Of a DNA stretch of 12,832 bases, positions 1-7,194 are shown piece after piece. Position 1 is the first letter of the stretch. Every line of letters begins with the position of its first letter. Source of the stretch: Acidimicrobiia bacterium (GTDB lineage Bacteria; Actinomycetota; Acidimicrobiia; Spongiisociales; ZC4RG35); assembly GCA_009377735.1 (NCBI GenBank), contig WHTL01000086.1, positions 1-12,832 of the forward strand, given 5' to 3'. A program made the translations under genes and the position numbers. The notes under the pieces were generated by a model, which saw only the letters and a program-made list of their open reading frames with translations, had not been told where the DNA came from and made no database searches.

Positions 1-620
1 ATGTCGAAGGGGTAGTCGGTGCCGATCATGACCCGCTCCACACCGACCACCTCGATGAGATGTCTCTGATAGAGAGGTTGGATGATGTTCGGGGAGTATT
101 CGGTCCAACCGAGGTACTCGAAGTCCTCGGCGGTAAAGCCGATGTCCTCGCTGGCCGTGAGCGACAGGTTCATGATGTTGGGAGCGACAACGTTCGAGAT
201 GGTGCAACCATCGGGGGCCGCCTGGGCCAGGGCGTTCCACCCCACCGACCCATCGCCACCCTCCTGATAGGTGATCTGGAGCCGAACCCCAAGAGCATCC
301 TCCAAGGCGGTTTGCAAACGTCGGACCTGCTGGTCGGAACCACCACCGGGCGAGTAGGGGACGATCACCTGGACGACATCGCACTCCAGCTCGGCGGCAG
401 GCTCGGTCGCCGCCTCAGCAGTCGTGGTCTCGGTGGGTTCTGTCTCCTCGGACTCCGCCATTGTGGTCTCTGTTGCCTCGGTGGTCTCGGCCTCGGTGTC
501 CGCTGACGTGGTCTCGGTGTCACCGCCGGTGGTATCTGTGGATTCGCCATCGTCGCCACATGCGGTGACCAACAGGGTCAGAACCGCCATGAGGATCAGG
601 AGTTTGCTTCGAGTTCCCAT
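1..620 (-). CDS. Solute-binding lipoprotein, tripartite tricarboxylate (TctC/Bug) type, partial; C-terminal end looks chimeric
   Basis: The N-terminal ~206 residues are visible; the gene runs off the left edge. The protein opens with a lipoprotein signal ending in LVTAC (lipidated Cys21), followed by a long Thr/Glu/Ala-rich spacer (about residues 22-78). A TctC-like domain then begins: IVPYSPGGGSD at about 86-96, with the GGxxD of the family, then EGGDGSVGWNALAQ and APDGCTISN, and the EDFEYLGW segment. Such proteins bind carboxylates or similar anions outside the membrane and deliver them to a TctAB permease, which is not in this window. From about residue 182 the sequence (LYQRHLIEVVG, then RVMIGTDYPFD) resembles the C-terminal part of amidohydrolase_2 enzymes rather than TctC. 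The start at 620 has GGAG six bases upstream; an in-frame ATG at 632 is possible. Family call firm for the first ~180 residues; the end is uncertain. Confidence 0.75.
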   Translation of the reverse strand, partial: MGTRSKLLILMAVLTLLVTACGDDGESTDTTGGDTETTSADTEAETTEATETTMAESEETEPTETTTAEAATEPAAELECDVVQVIVPYSPGGGSDQQVRRLQTALEDALGVRLQITYQEGGDGSVGWNALAQAAPDGCTISNVVAPNIMNLSLTASEDIGFTAEDFEYLGWTEYSPNIIQPLYQRHLIEVVGVERVMIGTDYPFD

Positions 621-703
621 CTTGGACTCCATTTATGTGGCGACCTTCCGGGCGCGCCCTCTCAAATTGGTCGGCTCCACCGAATGCCCGGGAAGCCATT
701 CTC

Positions 704-723
704 TTGCACATTATAGATTGCAT
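704..723. promoter_or_regulatory. Putative operator, copy 1, upstream of the TctC-like gene
   Basis: The plus-strand 20-mer TTGCACATTATAGATTGCAT fits the pattern TGCA-NN-TTATAG-N-TTGCA that is also found at 10041-10060, with 15 of 20 positions identical in the same orientation. It lies 84 bases upstream of the ATG at 620 (72 from the alternative ATG at 632). On the minus strand it contains TATAAT (715-710), a possible -10 box without a convincing -35. It may be a regulator site or a promoter core; no regulator gene is in the window to pair it with. Confidence 0.4.
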
Positions 724-819
724 TGTCCGACTGATGACGGGAAGAGTCTCATTCACACCTGTCCCCCCAGTGTCAGAGGTGGTGTGTTGCGGTGGCGTCA
801 GGTTGGCAGGGCCGGGTGT

Positions 820-1167
820 CTAGTGCTCTACGCGGTTACGCTGGATCGTTCGTACATCGGATCCGTAGCGGACCCGGAATAGCAGGGTGCGATCCTCCCC
901 ATTGGTGTACTCGTGGAACTCCCCGCGAGGATGTACCACGAACCCTCCAGGTCCTATCGCAGCTTCGTCCTCATCGGTGCGCATGACACCACCCCCCTTG
1001 AAGCAGAAATAGATCTCCACTGCCTCGGGATGGGCATGATCGGGACTTACCTGACCTGGTTCCCAGCATGCCACCGTGACGTCGCCTTGGTCGTATCTGC
1101 CAAGGATCTTCTCGACATGGGTGGCTGCTCGGAATTCCTGCTCGGTCTCGAGATGGAAGAGTTCCAT
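820..1167 (-). CDS. Small single-domain cupin protein
   Basis: A 115-residue protein with both cupin motifs. Motif 1 is PGQVSPDHAHPEAVE with His44, His46 and Glu51; motif 2 is HPRGEFHEYTN with His85. The full 3-His/1-Glu metal site is therefore present. Single-domain cupins of this size may be dioxygenases, isomerases or small-molecule sensors, and the sequence does not decide which. AGGAG lies five bases upstream of the ATG. It stands alone on the minus strand between the TctC-like gene (about 200 bases downstream) and the divergent M24 gene (272 bases upstream). A role in the surrounding catabolic locus is only inferred from position. Confidence 0.8.
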   Translation of the reverse strand: MELFHLETEQEFRAATHVEKILGRYDQGDVTVACWEPGQVSPDHAHPEAVEIYFCFKGGGVMRTDEDEAAIGPGGFVVHPRGEFHEYTNGEDRTLLFRVRYGSDVRTIQRNRVEH

Positions 1168-1439
1168 TACGGCTCCTCGGTGGGCATCGTCTTATGACTG
1201 GACGGCTCAGGGCTCCTATTCCTTCGATAGTCACCTCGACCACGTCTTACGCGGTCAGCGATAAGGGCCTCGGACCCCTCCCATCACCCCGGCGGGGTTA
1301 CCGGTTGCGATCAGGAATCTACCCACAAACGATTGGAGAAACAATCACGGGGTGAGAAGGTAATGGTACGGCCCATCGGGTCGATGCATGATCTAGCAAC
1401 GATAAGTCGGCCACATCAGGTCAGGTCTATTGTTCCAAG

Positions 1440-2606
1440 ATGAACGACGCAGACAACAGACCCGTTGCGGATCACCCCTTTCCCCGGTTTTCCGATCAGG
1501 AGCTGGCGCGACGGCGTCGGGCCGTCCACGACCTGATGGAGGAAGCCGGTGTCGGACACCTTCTGGTTTACGGCTCAGACCGCTCGGGGTCGGCGGTGCC
1601 GTGGCTCTCTGAATGGCCGGTTACCCGCGAGGCGGCGTTGGTCATTACCCCCAATGGTGATGACCATCTCCTCATCCAGCACTACAACCACCTGCCGAAT
1701 GCCCGCCGCGTCGCCCGGGGGGTGGAAGTCGACTGGGCTGGGCCCTCGACCATGAGTCGAGTCGCTCAACTTCTGCCCGCTGCCGCGGATCAGGGGATTG
1801 GGGTGATAGGACCGCTCCGAGCCCGCGACCACCAACTCCTCTCCGAATCCGTCGGCGAGTTGGTATATCTCGACGCGCAGTACACGCGGCTGCGGCTGGT
1901 TAAGTCGGACGAGGAGATCGAACGTCTCCGGGAGGCAGCCCGATTCTCGGATCTCTCCGTCGCCGCCATCATCGACCAGCTCGAGCCCGGTATGACCGAG
2001 CGCGAGCTGGCCGCCATCGTCGAGGGCTCATATCTCGCCGAGGGCGCCACCAATCACATCCACTACTTCGCAACCACGCCCATGGCCTCACCAGATACTT
2101 GTGTACCGGCACAGTTCCAGTCGACACGTCGCATTGAGGTAGGGGATATCCTCTTCTGTGAGATCAGTGCTGCCTACTGGGGCTATGCAGGTCAGATTCT
2201 GCGGACCTTTATCATCGGCGCCGACCCAACCCCCTTGTTCGTGGAGCTCCACGACGTAGCCGATGACGCCTATGACGCCATCCTGTCGGTCATCCGCCCG
2301 GGGGTCCACGCCCGTGACCTGGTGAATGCCTCCGCGGTGATCGAGGAGCGGGGTTTCACCACCTACGACGACCTCGTTCATGGATATGGGGGAGGCTATC
2401 TCCCCCCTGTGCTCGGCTCCTCAAGCCGGCCCAACCTGCCCGTGCCGGACCTGCATCTCGAGCAGGGGATGGCCCTAGTCGTGCAACCCAATGTGATCAC
2501 CCCTGACCAGCGGGCGGGCGTGCAGACCGGTCAACTGGTGGTGGTGACCGGCAGTGGAGCCGACTCCCTTCACAACATCGATCGCGGTCTGGGGAGGATC
2601 GGATGA
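1440..2606 (+). CDS. Creatinase/M24-fold protein lacking most metal ligands; probable C-N hydrolase
   Basis: A 388-residue, full-length two-domain protein: an N-terminal creatinase-like domain (about 15-150) and a C-terminal pita-bread M24 domain (about 160-380). Of the five metal ligands of true M24 aminopeptidases only the His is clear (His314, VHGYGGGYLPP). The first Asp is Glu241 (FCEIS), the second is Gly251 (GYAGQILRT), the Glu of the GMxxxEP motif is Gln349 (GMALVVQPN) and the last Glu is Gly364 (VQTGQLVVVT). Loss of metal ligands is known for creatinase and has been described for ectoine hydrolase (DoeA/EutD) in this superfamily, so hydrolysis of a small amide or amidine is more likely than dipeptide cleavage. 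The frameshifted paralogue at 2835-4039 has the same replacements. No strong ribosome-binding site precedes this ATG, so the start is less certain than the family. Confidence 0.85.
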   Translation: MNDADNRPVADHPFPRFSDQELARRRRAVHDLMEEAGVGHLLVYGSDRSGSAVPWLSEWPVTREAALVITPNGDDHLLIQHYNHLPNARRVARGVEVDWAGPSTMSRVAQLLPAAADQGIGVIGPLRARDHQLLSESVGELVYLDAQYTRLRLVKSDEEIERLREAARFSDLSVAAIIDQLEPGMTERELAAIVEGSYLAEGATNHIHYFATTPMASPDTCVPAQFQSTRRIEVGDILFCEISAAYWGYAGQILRTFIIGADPTPLFVELHDVADDAYDAILSVIRPGVHARDLVNASAVIEERGFTTYDDLVHGYGGGYLPPVLGSSSRPNLPVPDLHLEQGMALVVQPNVITPDQRAGVQTGQLVVVTGSGADSLHNIDRGLGRIG

Positions 2607-2639
2607 CACCAGCTCCAACTCCTAGCCGGTCAGATCGGG

Positions 2640-2838
2640 CCGGCCCCTCCCCAGCACCGTCGGGAGCGGCGGTCCCTTCCCCGGTGGGCGCGGCAGTCCC
2701 CTCCCCGGAGATGGTCACTGCGGCGTTCCCGGCGGGATGGTAGCCGTGGCACCCTCTTCTACCATTCCGGTACAGGCGGCGAGGACAGTCAAACACAGGG
2801 CGATCACCCATCAGCGATCTGCGGGCGCCGGACATCAT
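2640..2838 (-). pseudogene. Truncated, frameshifted start of a solute-binding lipoprotein gene
   Basis: The ATG at 2838 overlaps the stop of the upstream M24 gene (ATGA) and has a perfect AGGAGGAG seven bases upstream. It reads MSGARRSLM; then, after one surplus G in the GGG at 2807-2809, the next frame gives VIALCLTVLAAC and TGMVEEGATATIPPGTP. A second shift returns to the first frame as GEGTAAPTGEGTAAPDGAGEG. This parallels the start of the importer's binding protein (RRLLMAMVLCLAVLAGC, TGTEDEGATTTTPAGDGTAAP). Similarity stops near 2640, just before the end of the convergent M24 gene. The remnant is thus a lipoprotein signal plus linker with no binding domain, left from an M24/binding-protein operon. 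A 113-codon open frame happens to run through it, but its C-terminal part is antisense to the plus-strand M24 gene and has no credible product. Confidence 0.7.
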
Positions 2839-3671
2839 GGGCGTACTCCTCCTGAATTGGGGATCTCAGGGTTGCCCGTCCGGATCAGTTCGAATGGGAA
2901 ACTGTGGAGTGAGCAGGCACCGTCCGGTGTCACAACGCAGAGGTCGCCGATCTGGACACCGGTGGTCTCATCGAGGGTGATGACGTTCGGTTGGATGACC
3001 AGCGTTTGATTCTCCTCGAATACCCAGTCGTCATCGAGTGAGTGGGTGGTGTCACGTGTCCTCACCGCCGGGGGAAGCAGGCCGATGCCGTACCCATGGG
3101 CGAGCCCATCTCTGATGGTGAAACCTCGGTCAGCGATCATGTCGGCGGCCGCCCAGATGTCTTCCATCGTCGCCCCCGGTCGCATCACCGCAGAAACCTT
3201 GTGGAAGACCTCCTCGGCCACGGCGTGCAGCTCGGCGATCAGAGGAGTCGGCTCGGCTTGGACCGTGTAAGTGCGGAGCCCTTGACCGGCATACCCGGCG
3301 TAGGCGATGCTGATCTCACAAGAGACGACATCCCCCACCTCGATGACCCTCGTCGACAGCACCTGTGCGGGCACGGAACGATCTGGGTTCCTCATGGGAG
3401 TCGATGCCAGGTAGTACATCCCCGTCATCCCGCCGCCTTTGAGATAGCCCATCTCGATCGGCTTGGCGAGCTCGTACTCGCGAACCCCGGGAACCAATCC
3501 GTCGGCGAGACCCTGGAGGGCGGCATCGGTGAACGCCGCCCCCTTCTTGAGCCAGGTGAGCTCCTCGGCGCTCTTGGTCAGACGGATCCGGCGATACGCG
3601 GATGTGACGTCGCGGAACTCAACCCTGGCCGCGGCGGCCGCCATCGAGGCATGCTGCTGGTGGGCATCCAT
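2835..3671 (-). CDS. Creatinase/M24-fold protein, C-terminal catalytic domain (downstream part of a frameshifted gene)
   Basis: A 278-residue open frame covering the linker helices and the whole pita-bread M24 domain. Residues before about 16 lie upstream of or at the frame switch and may never be used. It repeats the unusual active-site pattern of the plus-strand paralogue: SCEISIAY (Glu119 for Asp), GYAGQGLRT (Gly129 for Asp), AHGYGIGLLPP (His kept), LVIQPNVIT (Gln for Glu) and GVQIGDLCVVT (Gly for Glu). It is therefore probably not a metallopeptidase. Its N-terminal half is in another frame (3578-4039); one missing base near 3640-3650 separates them. Its stop overlaps the start of the lipoprotein remnant. 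It could be a true pseudogene or an intact gene with a sequencing error. Confidence 0.75.
   Translation of the reverse strand: MDAHQQHASMAAAAARVEFRDVTSAYRRIRLTKSAEELTWLKKGAAFTDAALQGLADGLVPGVREYELAKPIEMGYLKGGGMTGMYYLASTPMRNPDRSVPAQVLSTRVIEVGDVVSCEISIAYAGYAGQGLRTYTVQAEPTPLIAELHAVAEEVFHKVSAVMRPGATMEDIWAAADMIADRGFTIRDGLAHGYGIGLLPPAVRTRDTTHSLDDDWVFEENQTLVIQPNVITLDETTGVQIGDLCVVTPDGACSLHSFPFELIRTGNPEIPNSGGVRP
2846..2853 (-). promoter_or_regulatory. Strong ribosome-binding site of the truncated binding-protein gene
   Basis: AGGAGGAG on the minus strand, seven bases before the ATG at 2838 and inside the last codons of the M24 gene. It shows that translation of a following gene was once coupled to M24. 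Confidence 0.6.
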
Positions 3672-4039
3672 CCGACGACACCGATCCTCCTCAAACCCCG
3701 GCGCACCAACTCCTTGCCGACGGTCTCACCGTTGTCGACCCCACCCCATCGCACATCGTCGAGTACCGACACCACGGACGCATTGGGCACGTGGTTGTAA
3801 CTCTGGACGAAGAAGACAGGGTCCCCGTCCAGAGGGAAGAGCACGTAGTTGTCACGCATTCCCAGATACCCGGAGAGATAGTAGACGTCGGCCTGGGCCG
3901 ACCTGTTCTGTGCGGACCAACCGAAGATGACCAAGCCGTCGAGACCCTCCGCCTCGACGAGGGCACCGACCAGGCGGTTTCGTCGGTCGTGCTCCTCGTT
4001 CGAGAAACGCGGATAGAGGGGTAAAGTCTCATTGACCAT
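3578..4039 (-). CDS. Creatinase/M24-fold protein, N-terminal domain (upstream part of a frameshifted gene)
   Basis: A 153-residue open frame. Residues 1-130 form the creatinase N-terminal domain and match the paralogue at 1440-2606 (YPRFSNEEHDRRNRLV against FPRFSDQELARRRRAV; SYNHVPNA against HYNHLPNA). The last ~23 residues, from PRWRPPRPG, are Arg/Pro-rich readthrough in the wrong frame. Adding one base after the codon for Met130 (near 3645) would join it to AAAAARVEFRDV of the downstream frame and give one protein of about 400 residues, the normal length. AAGGAG lies seven bases before the ATG. The gene starts 60 bases after the stop of the importer's last ATPase on the same strand, so it may be the distal gene of that operon, which fits hydrolysis of the imported substrate. 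Confidence 0.75.
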   Translation of the reverse strand: MVNETLPLYPRFSNEEHDRRNRLVGALVEAEGLDGLVIFGWSAQNRSAQADVYYLSGYLGMRDNYVLFPLDGDPVFFVQSYNHVPNASVVSVLDDVRWGGVDNGETVGKELVRRGLRRIGVVGWMPTSSMPRWRPPRPGLSSATSHPRIAGSV

Positions 4040-4099
4040 GGCTCATCTCCTTGCCCGTGACGGGCCCAAAGACGGGTGGGTGATGGTGCGATGCATGCG

Positions 4100-5125
4100 T
4101 TAGTAGAGGTGGCAGGCGACGTATTGACCGGGGTTGATCTCCCGCCACTCGGGGGTTTGCTCGGCGCAGATGTCCATGGCGTGGGGACAGCGGGTTCGGA
4201 ACCTGCAGCCCGAGGGGATATCGATAGGGGATGGAACGTCACCCGACAGCTCGACGCGCTGGCGCCTCGATGCCGGGTCGGCATCGGGGACGGCGGCCAT
4301 CAGCTTCTGCGTGTAGGGATGGGCGGGCTGCGCCGTCACGCTGGAGGTGTCACCCCATTCCACGAAGACGCCGAGGTACATGACGGCGACCCGATCGCAG
4401 ATGTAACGGACGGTGGCGACGTCGTGCGACACGTACAGCACGGCCAAGCCGAGCTCGTCGGAGAACTCCTCGAGGAGGTCGAGGACTCCAGCTCGCACCG
4501 ACACGTCGAGCATCGACACCGGCTCATCGGCCACGATGAAGTCGGGTTGCACCACGATGGCTCGTGCGATCGCCACCCGCTGACGTTGTCCGCCCGAGAG
4601 CTCGTGAGGATACCGGTCCACGTACTCCGCGGCCGGAATCCGAACCCGGCCTAGAGCCGCCGCCACCCCCTCGGCGCGCTCGTGGGCGTTGCCCTGCCGG
4701 TGAATCCGCAACGGCTCCGCCACGATTTCGCCCACGGTCAGCCGTGGGTTCAGCGACCCATACGGATCTTGGAAGATGACCTGGACTCGTCGGCGGTACG
4801 TCTTCAGTTCGCCTCCCTTGGCCCGGGTCACATCCTCACCGAGGAACGAGATCAACCCATCGGTCGGCTCGTATAGCCTGACGAGTGTCATGCCGAGCGT
4901 CGACTTGCCGCAGCCGCTCTCTCCGACAAGACCAACGACCTCTCGTTCGTGGACGGCGAGATCGACTCCGTCGAGGGCTCTGACGACTTGCGGCTTCGCG
5001 CCCAGGAGCGATGCGATCACCCCGGTCTTGACGGGGAAGTGCGTCTGCAGCCCCTTTGCCTCGATCACTACCCGTTCCGAGTCGTCGACGGTCTGGGCTC
5101 CATCGGTTCCGGGGTCCGGCCTCAT
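4100..5125 (-). CDS. Oligopeptide/dipeptide-type ABC importer ATPase, DppF/OppF-like
   Basis: A cytoplasmic ATPase of 341 residues, the second nucleotide-binding subunit of the importer. Walker A is GESGCGKST (68-76), Q-loop Gln119 in FQDPYGSLNP, signature LSGGQ (176-180), Walker B FIVADE (196-201) and H-loop His234. The C-terminal Opp/Dpp extension follows, with Cys307, Cys313, Cys320 and Cys338. PVSMLD replaces the usual PVSALD. The ATG at 5125 overlaps the stop of the upstream ATPase gene (ATGA), which argues for this start over an ATG 34 codons upstream that would add an Arg/Gly-rich out-of-family tail. Pairing with the other ATPase as a heterodimer is the rule for this family. Substrate is set by the binding protein and permeases, not by this subunit. 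Confidence 0.92.
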   Translation of the reverse strand: MRPDPGTDGAQTVDDSERVVIEAKGLQTHFPVKTGVIASLLGAKPQVVRALDGVDLAVHEREVVGLVGESGCGKSTLGMTLVRLYEPTDGLISFLGEDVTRAKGGELKTYRRRVQVIFQDPYGSLNPRLTVGEIVAEPLRIHRQGNAHERAEGVAAALGRVRIPAAEYVDRYPHELSGGQRQRVAIARAIVVQPDFIVADEPVSMLDVSVRAGVLDLLEEFSDELGLAVLYVSHDVATVRYICDRVAVMYLGVFVEWGDTSSVTAQPAHPYTQKLMAAVPDADPASRRQRVELSGDVPSPIDIPSGCRFRTRCPHAMDICAEQTPEWREINPGQYVACHLY

Positions 5126-6210
5126 GCGGAGACCCCCTCGGACTCCCAACGGGTCTCCACCTGCACCCACACCTCGCGGCGCGCCGCCTGCTCGCGCAAC
5201 TCGCCGGCGCGGTCGGCGTAGTGACACGCGACGGAATGTCCGGGGCTCACCTCGACGAGCTCAGGCTCGATCTGCTCGCATTTGGCAGTCATGAACGGGC
5301 ATCGGCTGGCGAAACGACAGCCGGGGGGCGGGTCGACGAGATCGGGGAGGGTGCCCGGAATCGAGATCAACTCTGGGGCGTCCTCCTTCATGGTGGGAAA
5401 GGCGTTCCTCAGGCCCATGGTGTAGGGATGGCATGGCGCGGCCAGCAGTTGCCTCGTAGGGCCGGTCTCCATGATCTTGCCGGCATACATCACGGCGATC
5501 GACTCACACGTCTCCGCGACCACCGCCATGTCGTGCGTCACCAGGATCATGGAGCGCTGCAAGGCTTCGTGAATACGGTGCAGGCGCCCGAGCACCTGGT
5601 CCTGCATAATCGGGTCGAGCGCCGTGGTCGGCTCGTCGGCTAGGAGCAGACCCGCGTTTAGGCTCAGCGCCATAGCGATGACGGCGCGCTGACGCATGCC
5701 GCCGCTGAACTGGTGGGGATAGTCGTCCAGCCGTTCGGGGGCGATCCCCACCAGGGCGAAAAGCTCTCGGGCCCGCTCCCGCGCCGCCTCATTCGACACG
5801 TCGATGTGGGCGTGGATGGACTCGGCGATCTGTTCGCCGATGCGATAGACGGGGTCGAGTGCGTTCATGGCACTCTGGGCGATGAGCGCCAGCTTGGTCC
5901 ATCGCAAGGCTCGGACGCGGTCCGCCGAGGCCGAGAGCAGATCCTCCCCGTCGACCAGTATCTGACCCTCGACGCGGGTGTCGGTCGGCAGCAGTTGGAG
6001 AATCGCCTTCACCACCGTGCTCTTGCCGCATCCCGACTCGCCCACCAACCCGAGGTACTCGCCGGGGTCGACCGAGAACGAGATGCCGTCGACGGCGCGT
6101 ACGAAGCCGCGCCCGGTTGGGTAGTGGACGCGGAGATCGCTTACCTCCAGCCGTACCGGCGGTGTGTCGGTGCCGAGCATGGGCTCGGAAACGGGTTGCG
6201 GCGCGGTCAT
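5122..6210 (-). CDS. Oligopeptide/dipeptide-type ABC importer ATPase, DppD/OppD-like
   Basis: A 362-residue ATPase with Walker A GESGCGKST (57-65), Q-loop Gln112 (IAQSAMNALDP), signature FSGGM (168-172), Walker B LLLADE (188-193) and H-loop His226. The C-terminal extension GCRFASRCPF onward has Cys298, Cys304, Cys311 and Cys329, the pattern that holds a [4Fe-4S] cluster in structurally studied OppD/DppD proteins. The ATG at 6210 shares one base with the stop of the permease gene (TGATG), so it is preferred to a far-upstream ATG at 6462 that would lie inside the permease. A hydrophilic tail (about 331-362, Glu/Arg-rich) extends beyond the usual end. It forms an ATPase pair with the product of the next gene. 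Confidence 0.93.
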   Translation of the reverse strand: MTAPQPVSEPMLGTDTPPVRLEVSDLRVHYPTGRGFVRAVDGISFSVDPGEYLGLVGESGCGKSTVVKAILQLLPTDTRVEGQILVDGEDLLSASADRVRALRWTKLALIAQSAMNALDPVYRIGEQIAESIHAHIDVSNEAARERARELFALVGIAPERLDDYPHQFSGGMRQRAVIAMALSLNAGLLLADEPTTALDPIMQDQVLGRLHRIHEALQRSMILVTHDMAVVAETCESIAVMYAGKIMETGPTRQLLAAPCHPYTMGLRNAFPTMKEDAPELISIPGTLPDLVDPPPGCRFASRCPFMTAKCEQIEPELVEVSPGHSVACHYADRAGELREQAARREVWVQVETRWESEGVSA

Positions 6211-7178
6211 CAGCCCGATCTCTTCCGCAGACGGGGATTGGTCCGCTCCTCGTAGGCTCGCCCCACGAAGTAGATCGACGTGATCACCACGACGAGTGCG
6301 AGAGAGGGCGGTATGACCCACCACCAGGCGGTACGGATCGTCCCCGTCGAGAATGCCAGGTTGAGCATCTGACCCCAGCTCACCACCCGTGGATCGCCCA
6401 GACCGATGAAGCTGAGGCTCGCCTCGGCCAGGATTGCGAAGGCCACGGACATGGTCATCCACAAGAACGCCACCGGCAACACGGTAGGGAGGATGTGGAC
6501 GAACATGATGTAGAGAGGCGAGGCGCCTGCGGCCCGCGACGCACTTACGTACACCTGTTCCTTCGCAGTTAGGGCCGCGGAGCGGATGATGCGGGCTCCG
6601 TTGCGCCAGTAGAGGGCGATGATGATTATCAAGATGTTCCGTAAGCTTGGTCCGGCCAGCCCCACGAACACGATGGCGACCGGCAGTGTCGGAATGCTCA
6701 GCGCCAGGTCGGTCAGACGCATGATGGCGTTGTCTGTCCTCCCACCGAAGTAGCCGGCGACGATACCGAGGATCGTGCTGATCCCACCGACGGCGATAGC
6801 CGCGGTGAGGCCGACCAGGAGCGCGATCCGGGCGCCTACCAGCAGCTGGGAGAGGACGTCGTATCCGGAGTAGTTGGTGCCGAGCAGGTTGGTCGCCGTC
6901 GGCGACTCGAGGCGAAAGAGCGAGCCGTCGGCGGCGAATGTCGCCTCAAAGGGGCCGTAGGGGGCGATATAGGGGCCGATGACGGCGACGATGGCGAACA
7001 AGACCAGAACGATCATGCCGGCCAAGGCAAAGCGGTCCCGGGCCAGCTCTCGCGGTGTGTTCACCGCCGACGCCAGCGCCGAGCGCCAACGACCGGATCG
7101 TCGCCGCTCCAAGACCGACTCGACACGGGTGGATGTGGCCCGATCGGTCCCGGTGGGTTGGCGTTTGACGGTGCTCAT
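6210..7178 (-). CDS. Opp/Dpp-type ABC importer permease, DppC-like
   Basis: A 322-residue integral membrane protein. It has a ~45-residue cytoplasmic N-terminus and a first membrane span at about 52-73, then the family motif around LLGTNYSGYDVLSQLLVGAR (98-117), where canonical DppC has LGTDxxGRDVLSRLLxGAR. The TM domain follows, with the EAA coupling loop at about 206-231 (SASRAAGAS, Gly218) that contacts the ATPases. The start at 7178 lies 16 bases after the stop of the other permease; an upstream ATG at 7229 would overlap that gene and add a non-family segment. The C-terminus ends in a basic stretch (NPRLRKRSG). It forms the translocation pore with the DppB-like partner. Confidence 0.9.
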   Translation of the reverse strand: MSTVKRQPTGTDRATSTRVESVLERRRSGRWRSALASAVNTPRELARDRFALAGMIVLVLFAIVAVIGPYIAPYGPFEATFAADGSLFRLESPTATNLLGTNYSGYDVLSQLLVGARIALLVGLTAAIAVGGISTILGIVAGYFGGRTDNAIMRLTDLALSIPTLPVAIVFVGLAGPSLRNILIIIIALYWRNGARIIRSAALTAKEQVYVSASRAAGASPLYIMFVHILPTVLPVAFLWMTMSVAFAILAEASLSFIGLGDPRVVSWGQMLNLAFSTGTIRTAWWWVIPPSLALVVVITSIYFVGRAYEERTNPRLRKRSG

Positions 7179-7194
7179 GATCGCTCGCGGCCCC

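Noticed and set aside
739..753. AATGAGACTCTTCCC (minus strand) resembling the first codons of the M24 gene at 4039, possibly another gene remnant
   Set aside because: The resemblance is about 15 bases long and no further similarity follows.
1286..1298. ACCCCGGCGGGGT hairpin, and GATTG/CAATC at 1331-1346, in the cupin/M24 gap
   Set aside because: Five-base stems expected by chance at this GC content; no T-run and no second copy. No convincing promoter was found in 1168-1439.
1385..1402. TGCATGATCTAGCA upstream of the plus-strand M24 gene, and a TGCATGATACATG stretch on the minus strand near 12131-12143, as further copies of the shared element
   Set aside because: Each matches only about half of the 704/10041 pattern and lacks the TTATAG core.
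3635..3660. Programmed -1 frameshifting in the M24 gene
   Set aside because: There is no slippery heptamer or clear downstream stem, and the plus-strand paralogue encodes the same protein without a shift.
4053..4065. GCCCGTGACGGGC palindrome before the frameshifted M24 gene
   Set aside because: A short stem with a three-base loop and no T-run, close to the ribosome-binding site; not enough for a terminator or operator call.
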